Notes: generated by a model from the sequence alone, not told the origin. A stretch of DNA of 5,534 nucleotides from Promethearchaeota archaeon (GCA_016839385.1 JAEOUK010000088.1:1-5534), one strand, 5' to 3'; counted from the first letter of the stretch, positions 1 to 5,526 are shown. Program-made: numbers and translations.

Positions 1-2
1 CA

Positions 3-71
3 GGTAAACCTTTGGATATTAAAGATCGATATCAAATAATATCAGTAAGACTTCAAAAATCAAAATCCTAA
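3..71 (+). CDS. C-terminal fragment of an unidentified protein (5' end outside window)
   Basis: One frame is open from the left edge to a TAA at 69-71 and would encode the last 22 residues of a protein, GKPLDIKDRYQIISVRLQKS followed by KS. The mix of charged and hydrophobic residues looks like real coding sequence, and a T-run suited to termination follows 11 bases after the stop. The other two + frames stop at 39 or earlier. Too little is present to assign a family, and a chance open stretch of this length cannot be excluded. Confidence 0.35.
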   Translation, partial: GKPLDIKDRYQIISVRLQKSKS

Positions 72-77
72 AGATAT

Positions 78-92
78 CTAGATTTTTTCTAG
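78..92 (+). terminator. T-run with short inverted repeat, likely terminator of the left-edge gene
   Basis: A run of six T (83-88) lies just after the stop at 71, flanked by the inverted repeat CTAGA/TCTAG (78-82 and 88-92). Archaeal RNA polymerase terminates on T-rich stretches in the non-template strand, so this is a reasonable 3' end for the partial gene. The stem is only 5 bp and AT-rich, so the T-run is the main evidence. Confidence 0.35.
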
Positions 93-135
93 TTAATAGT
101 AGATTAGATCTGCAGAATTTCCCATTCAAGACCCA

Positions 136-147
136 TATTATTTATAG
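136..147 (+). promoter_or_regulatory. TATA-like box upstream of the Shine-Dalgarno-led short ORF
   Basis: The AT-only stretch TATTATTTATAG would place a transcription start near 167-172 by the usual archaeal spacing of about 25-27 bases, giving a leader of about 30 bases before the ATG at 200. A second candidate, TTATTTTTATAT at 163-174, would instead start transcription about at the ATG itself. The region is AT-rich, so such boxes occur by chance. Confidence 0.25.
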
Positions 148-183
148 AAGCGCGATATGCATTTATTTTTATATGAAAAAATT

Positions 184-190
184 AGGAGGA
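184..190 (+). promoter_or_regulatory. Strong Shine-Dalgarno (AGGAGGA)
   Basis: AGGAGGA at 184-190 is followed by 9 bases and then ATG at 200-202. It is by far the best ribosome-binding site in the window; neither the TFB nor the helicase start has one. It therefore argues that something is, or was, translated from position 200, even though the frame closes after ten codons. Confidence 0.5.
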
Positions 191-199
191 ATTGACATC

Positions 200-288
200 A
201 TGCAAAATACTCTTCAACAAAAAGATAACTGATAAAACATGTAGATAGTAAACCAATTACTGAAAAAACAGGAAAGTTTTTTAAATAA
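200..288 (+). pseudogene. Ten-codon ORF with an apparent out-of-frame continuation: leader peptide or frameshifted small gene
   Basis: From ATG 200 the frame reads MQNTLQQKDN and stops at TGA 230-232. A neighbouring frame that opens at 229 then reads LIKHVDSKPITEKTGKFFK to a TAA at 286-288, and looks protein-like (charged, with few rare residues). Together they would make a small protein of about 29 residues broken by a one-base deletion or two-base insertion near 226-232. The alternatives are a genuine ten-residue leader peptide, a sequencing error, or chance. The strong Shine-Dalgarno is real; the reading-frame interpretation is inference. I recognise no family. Confidence 0.3.
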
Positions 289-510
289 ATCGGTTTTTCG
301 TTAAAAATTTTACTTAAATCATGTGTCATGATATATGTACTAGAGTATTTCCTGATCTAATTTGCTCCATAAAAATAGCTCGTAGAAGCCTAAATCCGAC
401 GTCTGTTTTGTTTGCCTCTACATCATTTCGTTCGATTTGGAAAAATTCTAGGTTTCTCGGTTTTGGTCGTCTGGAATGAGACAGATTTGACTTAAGAGAA
501 AACCGTGGGA
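289..510. other. Non-coding stretch upstream of the TFB gene
   Basis: I see no convincing gene here on either strand. The longest ATG-started reading frame is a 52-codon + frame (321-479) with no ribosome-binding site and an atypical composition. The stretch holds T-runs near 293-297 and 308-311, a perfect inverted repeat at 318-332, and a weak tRNA-like T-loop pattern near 426-442 that does not fold into a full tRNA. It is long for an archaeal intergenic region and may hold regulatory sites or an untranslated RNA. Confidence 0.4.
318..332. repeat. Perfect inverted repeat ATCATG-TGT-CATGAT
   Basis: Six-base arms (318-323 and 327-332) are separated by three bases. The three-base loop is too short for a strong RNA hairpin, so a dimeric DNA-binding protein site is the more natural reading. 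It lies about 180 bases upstream of the TFB TATA box and about 30 bases downstream of a TTTAAATA box at 280-287, where it could overlap or follow a start site. Confidence 0.3.
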
Positions 511-518
511 TTTAAATA
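511..518 (+). promoter_or_regulatory. TATA box of the TFB gene (TTTAAATA)
   Basis: TTTAAATA is an exact match to the archaeal TTTAWATA consensus. With usual spacing, transcription would start near 538-543, leaving a leader of roughly 35 bases before ATG 577. A palindromic CTATATATAG at 531-540 sits at the predicted start and could be a second TATA element (giving a leader of 15-20 bases) or an operator. The adjacent upstream sequence is not a strong purine-rich BRE. Confidence 0.5.
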
Positions 519-576
519 GAGAACATCGGGCTATATATAGTTTGTAATACCAGAAATATCGACGAGTAGATCACAC

Positions 577-1872
577 ATGAACACCATAGTTATCTTAAGT
601 AGTTGTCCAGTTTGTAATTCATCCGATATGTCTTCCAATCGAGAAGGATTTGCTGTGTGCAGGTCTTGTGGAATTATCCAGGATGAAGGAAATTTTGGAC
701 AATTGTCTTTTTCTCAAGTTTCCAATCAAAGCGTTTCTTATGGACATGCAGTTCAATACCAAGGTCTTAGGACACAAATTGGGACTTCTATGGAAAGAAT
801 ACACACTAAATTCACTGTATTGGAAAAACATCAATCTCAATCGTTTTTCAATTATGAGAATAGAGTTCACATGGAAGCATTACATGAAACTACAAGAATT
901 TGTTTGAATCTAGGTTTACCTCGTTCTATAATTGATGACATGATGAGAATCTTTAAAGTAGTTTGGGAAAAGACTAGAAGACACTCTGGACAAAGAAATG
1001 TGCTAGCGCTAGTTCCTGTAGTCATTTATCGATCTGCTCAGTTATTGGGAGTGTCATTGCCTTTAAAGCAATTACTACCCGAAATTCAAGTTAGCCCCAA
1101 GCGATTTAGAACCATATTAATTTCAACCTATCATTACTTTGGGAAAGTAAATCACTATCGTACTATTGTAAAAACTGTTAAACGTATTTGTACTCAACTT
1201 AAAGTTCCTGCCCAAGTATTCCTTGCATCAATAAAAATTCTATCCAGAGAGAAACGGGAATTAATGATGTCTACGCATAATGTTGCTGCAAGTGCTGCTG
1301 TGGGTATGGCAGTAATTTCCTTAAAACAGCGAGAAAGGTTTCCATTAATGCTAATTTCGAAATATGGAGAATGTTCTCAGGCAGCAATGACCTCTCGCAT
1401 GTTCAAAGTCGCGGAGAAAAGAAAATTGTCGATAACACAATTCAAAGTCCACGAATTAGATAAACAGCTACCAAAACACTATAAAAAACTCATTGAATCA
1501 ACTGAAGGATTTGCATCTCCCGTACTGCGAGATAGCATTCGGAATATTCATCGAATCGCAAATGAATTAAACTTACCCTACAAAGTAAAACAACGTGCTG
1601 TAAAGCTGCTCAAAGCGAATCGAAGGATTTTTTTAATGACCACCAGGGAAGTATGTGCTAGTTCGGCTATCGGATTAGCACTCATCACTTTAAGACTTCG
1701 AGATAATCATGCATTGTATCACATCGGAAAGGTAATGGGATGTTCTTCATCTTCAATTACAGCTAGAATTGTTAAAGTTCTCAAATCTCGGGGATTAGAG
1801 GGAATATATAAGGTTTCTCTAATGGATAAGATTTTACCTATTCGATATAAAGAACTTCTCGGAAGATGTTAA
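577..1872 (+). CDS. tfb: Transcription initiation factor TFB (TFIIB family) with three cyclin-like folds
   Basis: This is a basal transcription factor of the TFIIB family, which binds TBP-TATA and BRE DNA and recruits RNA polymerase. The N-terminal zinc ribbon is C10-x2-C13-x14-C28-x2-C31-G. A B-reader/linker region follows (about 35-95), including GLRTQIG near 63-69, which matches the conserved GLSTxIG segment of TFBs. Cyclin fold 1 spans about 97-190, fold 2 about 193-306 and an extra fold 3 about 316-428. Archaeal TFBs usually have two folds and about 300 residues; this one has 431. Folds 2 and 3 share ASxAxGxAxIxL, the HTH segment (CS...TxRxxKV) and a DKxLPxxYKxL tail. The ATG at 577 is the only sensible start, since an in-frame stop lies at 538-540. 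No Shine-Dalgarno is seen. It is probably monocistronic, or shares a transcript with the small ORF after it. Confidence 0.93.
   Translation: MNTIVILSSCPVCNSSDMSSNREGFAVCRSCGIIQDEGNFGQLSFSQVSNQSVSYGHAVQYQGLRTQIGTSMERIHTKFTVLEKHQSQSFFNYENRVHMEALHETTRICLNLGLPRSIIDDMMRIFKVVWEKTRRHSGQRNVLALVPVVIYRSAQLLGVSLPLKQLLPEIQVSPKRFRTILISTYHYFGKVNHYRTIVKTVKRICTQLKVPAQVFLASIKILSREKRELMMSTHNVAASAAVGMAVISLKQRERFPLMLISKYGECSQAAMTSRMFKVAEKRKLSITQFKVHELDKQLPKHYKKLIESTEGFASPVLRDSIRNIHRIANELNLPYKVKQRAVKLLKANRRIFLMTTREVCASSAIGLALITLRLRDNHALYHIGKVMGCSSSSITARIVKVLKSRGLEGIYKVSLMDKILPIRYKELLGRC
1156..1860 (+). repeat. Tandem duplication of the second cyclin fold within TFB
   Basis: Residues 194-284 (bases 1156-1428) align without gaps to residues 317-407 (bases 1525-1797) at a constant offset of 123 residues, with about 31 identities by hand count. 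After one single-residue gap the alignment continues through the shared tail DKxLPxxYKxL at 295-305 and 417-427. The DNA itself is diverged, so the duplication is old. Both copies keep the helix-turn-helix segment that contacts BRE DNA in the second fold of ordinary TFBs. Confidence 0.85.
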
Positions 1873-2049
1873 ATGTTTTTAATTCGAATCGGAAAAAATC
1901 GTAAATCTATGCAACATCCCGAACTCCCTACCCTAGTAAAATCCCAAGGCATACAAAGTACATTGTATTATCTATTTTCCACTGCATTTTCAGGATGGAA
2001 AAGATCTAATGAGGTAAAAAAAAGCAAAAAACAAGGAAAAAAGAAGTAA
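1873..2049 (+). CDS. Small basic ORF (58 aa) directly following the TFB stop, in the same frame
   Basis: ATG 1873 follows the TFB stop TAA (1870-1872) with no gap and continues in the same frame for 58 codons to TAA 2047-2049. The product begins MFLIRIGKNRKSMQHPELP, contains a short aromatic stretch (TLYYLFSTAFSGW), and ends in a Lys-rich tail, KKSKKQGKKK. A weak GGAAG at 1861-1865 lies 7 bases before the ATG. It could be a separate small nucleic-acid-binding protein, a readthrough extension of TFB, or the remains of a longer TFB C-terminus. Caution: the Lys-rich end is encoded by A-runs whose complement forms the T-run terminator of the convergent helicase, so that part may be non-coding in origin. 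I recognise no family. Confidence 0.4.
   Translation: MFLIRIGKNRKSMQHPELPTLVKSQGIQSTLYYLFSTAFSGWKRSNEVKKSKKQGKKK
2016..2042 (-). terminator. Multiple T-run terminator of the helicase operon
   Basis: Read on the minus strand, the bases just after the helicase stop at 2054 contain three T-runs: six T (2042-2037), six T (2031-2026) and eight T (2023-2016). Such T-tracts within about 40 bases of the stop are the expected archaeal termination signal. They lie within the 3' end of the small + strand ORF, so the two transcripts would overlap antisense. Confidence 0.6.
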
Positions 2050-2053
2050 CTAG

Positions 2054-4594
2054 TTATTTATTCACATTTTTTATAATTAATTCGCATATATGGATTGCTA
2101 TCTGAGTGTTTGCATGTAGTTCATGAGGAGTAACTCTGATCAAATCTGAGGGTCTTGAATATCCTGCATCATATATTTTGCGTCCTCGAGCACGTCCAAC
2201 ACCTTTGATTTTAACAACAAGATCAAGTAATTCTTGCTTTACTCCATATTTCACCCGTAATTGCATTTCTTGCGCAATTTCTTGCACTTCTTTCAACCCA
2301 AAAAAATCAGCTACTGCCCCATAATATACTAGCGCTCTATTCATATCTTCTCGTAACTTGTAAAAATCACCAGGAATGACTCCTTTCATCTTACAAATTT
2401 CTTCTATGGGAATTTCTTGTATCCATTGGTTCATAGCGATTGGATACTGGTCACTCCAATATCGTCCCTCTCGTTGTAGAAACTTCACACAAATATCGGA
2501 TAATTGAGATCCAGACTCTATCTTTTCTTCTTCCAATGTTTCTCTAATATACACCATATCCATAGGGCGTAAATAGAGTTGAACTGTTAATGAACCCAAT
2601 GGAGTGCAAGATAGTAATCCATTATTTTCTATAATAAATCCTTCTTGCAAAAGGTATTCTGCAATACGTTCTGCTTTTAATATATTAGGAAGAATGGAAT
2701 TTAGATATCGAATGAGCACTCGAGTTTCATTATTGGAAGTGCGTAAAATATAAGAAAGGAACGCAATTACATGAGGGCAAAAGGTATAATTCGTGCGAAT
2801 ATTTTGATAGTCTTCAATTTCTTCAGGTATCAATCTATATCCACATGAACATCGAATTCCATGTTCGAGATGAAATTTCAATGTATAGAGTCCTGACATC
2901 CGAAAATGTACTTCCACTAAATCAGATTCAAGAATTGGTATCTTCATATTAGATAGGCTTTGCGCACATCGTTGTATTTCTGATTTTCCTTTATGTAGGT
3001 ACAAAGCTGTGCTTACATTAATATTCTTTAGTAGCAATCGATGCTCTAGTTGCACATCATGAGAATAATTATAAGCAAAATAGGTGTTTTGAAAGAAATC
3101 TTTCAATTCTTCCACTGAGACTCTTTTTCCTTGATGAATTAATAATAAGATCTGTTCACGAAGCGCGCCTACATTATTGAATACACTAGTGATTGGATTA
3201 TATTTTGGAACTAATTCTTTAGAAGAAGTCGAGTTTTGAAAGTAGTAATCTAATACCCATTCCTGTTCCTCTTGGTTCTTTACAAGAATGACTCCTTCTC
3301 CGATCAAATCCAATCCGGGTCGTCCTGCTCTTCCTAATAATTGGAAGGTCTGATTAGCTGAAAAAGGGATGAAAAATCCCCGTGTTTTTCCTGGAAGATG
3401 TTGAAAAGAGTCTTTGTTTGTCCCATCATGTATTGCTTTTTGGACTTCTTGTTGCGGAAAAACACGTTGCTTAAAACTTCTAAGAATGACTACTCGTGCA
3501 GGAGTATTCACCCCAGCCGCTAGAGTCGTAGTGCAACATATCACTTTCAATGCACGTTGATTATACAATTTCTCTACAACATGTCGTTCTTGAGGAGTTA
3601 ATCCTGCATTATGATAGGCAATTCCTTTCGTAAGAAGAGATCGTAACACTTCAGAACCTCCTTGAACTTTTTTTAGATAGTCGGTTTGATTTTCGAGATG
3701 ATTTTGGTCAAAATTATACAAAAATCGGCTGGTCAAATTCGCAAATTTACGTGCATTCGACACTGATTTTTTACGAGTAGTAACAAAAATTAGAACCTGT
3801 CCTCTATTCGATAATACACCCTTAATTTTTGCACGAATCCATGAATCTTTTTGTTCTACTAGCTGAACTTGATAATCGAGTCTTACAGGTCTCCAATCAG
3901 ATTTGATTAACGTAAATGTATTGGTGCAATATTGTTCGGATAACGAATTTAACCAAGAACAAAAATTATCGGGATTGGAAATGGTCGCAGATAAACAGAT
4001 TATTTGAACATCGTAATAATTCTGGAGTAATCGTATTATAAGGGATTCTAATTTGAATCCCCTGTGAGGATCTCCTAATACGTGCACTTCATCAACAATA
4101 GCAGTTGCAATCTGATGAAACCAACTAGTACCGTTTTCATTGTTGCGTAATCGCATTAACGAATCTAATTTTTCAAAGGTTGTGATTATTAAGTCAGCAT
4201 CTTTGAGCTTATCATCATCCGCATCAAAATCTCCTATGGATAATACAATACGCATATTTAGATGTTTATACATCCTGAGAAAGTGGCGATATTTTTCCCC
4301 TGCTAACGCTTTATATGGCACTATATAGACAGCTTTTCCCAATTTTTGTATAAAATTGTTAATGATTGCCAATTCCGCAATTATGGTTTTTCCACATCCA
4401 GAGGGAGTGCAAATCAAAAAATTCCTACCGAGAAAAAGTTGTTTTTGAATTGCTTCAATCTGAATTGGTCTAAGCGCTTTTACTCCTTGCTGTATTAAGA
4501 CATCTACGATTTCGTGGGATTTTATGTGTGTATATAACTCTTTTAACTCATCTTTGTTATGTTTTGCAAGAAATTTCAGCAACGCCATGGACAT
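2054..4594 (-). CDS. hel308: Hel308-family Ski2-like SF2 DNA helicase with an inserted SWIM zinc domain
   Basis: This is a predicted ATP-dependent 3'-5' DNA helicase acting at stalled forks and recombination intermediates. RecA domains 1 and 2 hold the Q motif (LRPIQIEAI, 41-49), Walker A (TPSGCGKT, 63-70), Ia (VPYKALAGEK, 92-101), Ib (TTFEKLD, 138-144), DEVH (168-171), SAT (202-204), IV (about 266-277), V (TTLAAGVNTPA, 356-366) and VI (QLLGRAGRPG, 418-427). A winged helix starts at about 475; the Sec63-like ratchet covers about 675-770. The C-terminal helix-hairpin-helix (VKIKGVGRARGRKIYDAG, 794-811) has the VKYGV...ELL lead-in typical of Hel308. Ordinary archaeal Hel308 is about 700-720 residues; this has 846. 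The excess lies at about 520-630 and contains C582-x-C584-x21-C606-x-H608-xx-A611, a SWIM signature. It is the last gene of a three-gene cluster, 36 bases after the RadB-like gene. Start: ATG 4594, or ATG 4588 (Met3) if leaderless. No Shine-Dalgarno is seen. Confidence 0.92.
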   Translation of the reverse strand: MSMALLKFLAKHNKDELKELYTHIKSHEIVDVLIQQGVKALRPIQIEAIQKQLFLGRNFLICTPSGCGKTIIAELAIINNFIQKLGKAVYIVPYKALAGEKYRHFLRMYKHLNMRIVLSIGDFDADDDKLKDADLIITTFEKLDSLMRLRNNENGTSWFHQIATAIVDEVHVLGDPHRGFKLESLIIRLLQNYYDVQIICLSATISNPDNFCSWLNSLSEQYCTNTFTLIKSDWRPVRLDYQVQLVEQKDSWIRAKIKGVLSNRGQVLIFVTTRKKSVSNARKFANLTSRFLYNFDQNHLENQTDYLKKVQGGSEVLRSLLTKGIAYHNAGLTPQERHVVEKLYNQRALKVICCTTTLAAGVNTPARVVILRSFKQRVFPQQEVQKAIHDGTNKDSFQHLPGKTRGFFIPFSANQTFQLLGRAGRPGLDLIGEGVILVKNQEEQEWVLDYYFQNSTSSKELVPKYNPITSVFNNVGALREQILLLIHQGKRVSVEELKDFFQNTYFAYNYSHDVQLEHRLLLKNINVSTALYLHKGKSEIQRCAQSLSNMKIPILESDLVEVHFRMSGLYTLKFHLEHGIRCSCGYRLIPEEIEDYQNIRTNYTFCPHVIAFLSYILRTSNNETRVLIRYLNSILPNILKAERIAEYLLQEGFIIENNGLLSCTPLGSLTVQLYLRPMDMVYIRETLEEEKIESGSQLSDICVKFLQREGRYWSDQYPIAMNQWIQEIPIEEICKMKGVIPGDFYKLREDMNRALVYYGAVADFFGLKEVQEIAQEMQLRVKYGVKQELLDLVVKIKGVGRARGRKIYDAGYSRPSDLIRVTPHELHANTQIAIHICELIIKNVNK
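2067..2072 (+). terminator. Candidate + strand terminator T-run for the TFB transcript
   Basis: A run of six T lies 18 bases after the stop of the small ORF and about 195 bases after the TFB stop, followed by AT-rich sequence. It lies inside the 3' coding end of the helicase. A weaker T5 at 1876-1880 sits immediately after the TFB stop and is the alternative. Confidence 0.3.
2762..2851 (-). other. SWIM zinc-binding motif within the helicase
   Basis: These bases encode residues 582-611: CSC at 582-584, 21 residues, then CPHVIA at 606-611. This fits the SWIM pattern CxCxnCxH, and also the extra downstream alanine described in Shu2/SWS1 proteins (CxHxxA). The preceding segment (VEVHFRMSGLYTLKFHLEHG, 561-580) fits the beta strands that lead into SWIM cysteines. 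SWIM domains mediate DNA binding or protein-protein contacts. Confidence 0.8.
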
Positions 4595-4609
4595 TACTGA
4601 ATGTTTTCG

Positions 4610-4617
4610 TATTTAAA
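4610..4617 (-). promoter_or_regulatory. Possible internal promoter TATA box (TTTAAATA) before the helicase
   Basis: In the 36-base gap between the RadB-like gene and the helicase, the minus strand carries TTTAAATA, the same octamer as the TFB box. With usual spacing, transcription would begin near 4587-4589, at the second in-frame ATG (4588), giving a leaderless mRNA starting at Met3. The upstream bases are T-rich rather than a purine BRE, so support is moderate. Confidence 0.35.
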
Positions 4618-4630
4618 ACTAAAAATCAAG

Positions 4631-5191
4631 TTACTCAAGATGAATCCAGTCACATCGGATACTTTCAAACATCTTATATAGAAAGGGTTTATTGCCCTTT
4701 TCGGGAATAGAGGTTATTTGATGAATAAGAATCAAGTAACAATCCATTTTTTCTTGAAACACCAATAAAGGAAGAATATGATTTTCATAGAAATAATACA
4801 CATTTTTCGAAAAGGCGTTCCATGAATCTTCCCTTTCCAAAGTTCTAAAATGTCGAGAAACTGTATCAATAACCACAGCAGTTACAGGAATTTGTATGGT
4901 CGATAATGCGCGAATGATAGATTGCTGTTCGATGAAATTTTTCGGTTGAGAAACAAGCAAATACCGAGAACACTCTCCTAGTATATCATTCATGCGTTTA
5001 GGAGTTATTTTTCGTTCCGTATCTAACAGTAATATTTTGTCAGAAGTATCCGACAACAGGATCCGTTTCAGAAAATACAACATCAGTGTAGATTTTCCTG
5101 ATCCTGCTTTTCCATAAATCTGAATGATTTTCCTTGAACTATGCATTTTCCATAGGTGTTCAGCATCAGATTCGGAAATCATAGTGTTCAC
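4631..5191 (-). CDS. RadB-like RecA/Rad51-superfamily ATPase
   Basis: This is a single RecA-fold domain of 186 residues without the N-terminal DNA-binding domain of RadA, as in archaeal RadB and other Rad51 paralogs. Visible motifs are Walker A GKAGSGKST (27-35), a catalytic-glutamate strand LLLDTE (54-59), Walker B VTAVVIDT (103-110) followed by VSRHFR like RadB, and LILIHQIT (153-160) at the position of the TNQ/L2 motif. It ends at DWIHLE, where RadB family members have the LRLE strand, so it is slightly short (RadB is about 220). The start is GTG 5191, overlapping the upstream stop as GTGA; ATG 5182 is an alternative. Paralogs of this kind assist recombinase loading rather than form filaments themselves. 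It sits between a small gene and the SWIM-containing Hel308, suggesting a shared recombination role. It could instead belong to the aRadC-like group. Confidence 0.75.
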   Translation of the reverse strand: MNTMISESDAEHLWKMHSSRKIIQIYGKAGSGKSTLMLYFLKRILLSDTSDKILLLDTERKITPKRMNDILGECSRYLLVSQPKNFIEQQSIIRALSTIQIPVTAVVIDTVSRHFRTLEREDSWNAFSKNVYYFYENHILPLLVFQEKMDCYLILIHQITSIPEKGNKPFLYKMFESIRCDWIHLE

Positions 5192-5526
5192 TCTTCGATA
5201 TACACATTTCCACTGGATAACCGTGTGAATTGTTCCAGGTGTATCAATTCTTGTATTAATCTAGCTCGTTTTTTTATATCAGGTTCTATCTCTTGCGCAA
5301 TATAATCCAGCATATACTCGGGAAATCCTTCTTTAAAGGAAATTCCTTCATTTTTCTGCCATTCTACTATTTTTTCGAATAGGTTCGAGAATTGCGTATT
5401 GGAGGATATTGCAGGTAGTATTGTGGATTTAGTAGAAGATCGGGAACTGAGAGTGATAGGGGATTTTGTACTGGTAAATGTATTTATAGAATACGTCGAA
5501 TTTTGTAATTTCTTTACTAATTGCAT
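5188..5526 (-). CDS. Small protein with Ser/Thr-rich N-terminus and possible winged-helix C-terminus
   Basis: I do not recognise a family. Residues 10-47 are low complexity, with about 20 Ser/Thr in 38 positions plus basic residues, and are probably disordered. Residues 48-112 are predicted mostly helical. The end, LIQELIHLEQFTRLSSGNVYIEE (90-112 in part), resembles the last helix and wing of a winged-helix domain (helix, short turn, GxVYI strand). The stop overlaps the start of the RadB-like gene by four bases, implying translational coupling. ATG 5526 is the first start seen, but the frame stays open to the window edge (bases 5527-5534), so the gene may start further upstream. It is perhaps a partner or adaptor of the ATPase or helicase; this is inference from position. 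Confidence 0.65.
   Translation of the reverse strand: MQLVKKLQNSTYSINTFTSTKSPITLSSRSSTKSTILPAISSNTQFSNLFEKIVEWQKNEGISFKEGFPEYMLDYIAQEIEPDIKKRARLIQELIHLEQFTRLSSGNVYIEE

Noticed and set aside
328..355. C/D box sRNA-like elements (ATGATAT then CTGA)
   Set aside because: The C box is imperfect, only one D-type box is present, and no terminal stem or C'/D' pair is seen.
371..450. tRNA-like pattern: TAGCTC at 376-381 and a TTCGATT loop at 431-437 flanked by bases that pair with G-U wobble
   Set aside because: No matching acceptor stem, no anticodon arm of proper shape, and no stable D-stem closure. Probably chance similarity.
321..479. 52-codon + strand ORF starting MCHDICTRVF in the gap upstream of tfb
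   Set aside because: No ribosome-binding site, a composition unlike its neighbours (few acidic residues, many Ser, Phe and Arg), and no recognisable motif. A frame of this length is likely by chance.
326..511. Minus-strand open frame across the upstream gap
   Set aside because: It has no ATG except at 370, which leaves only 14 codons; GTG/TTG starts are absent and it closes at 512.
619..907. Reading frames of about 83-85 codons on both strands inside the start of tfb
   Set aside because: They lie within the well-supported TFB coding region in other frames and have no motif or start signal of their own.
4140..4710. Two + strand frames of about 60 codons opposite the helicase and ATPase genes
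   Set aside because: They are antisense shadows of strongly supported genes and show no ribosome-binding site or recognisable domain.
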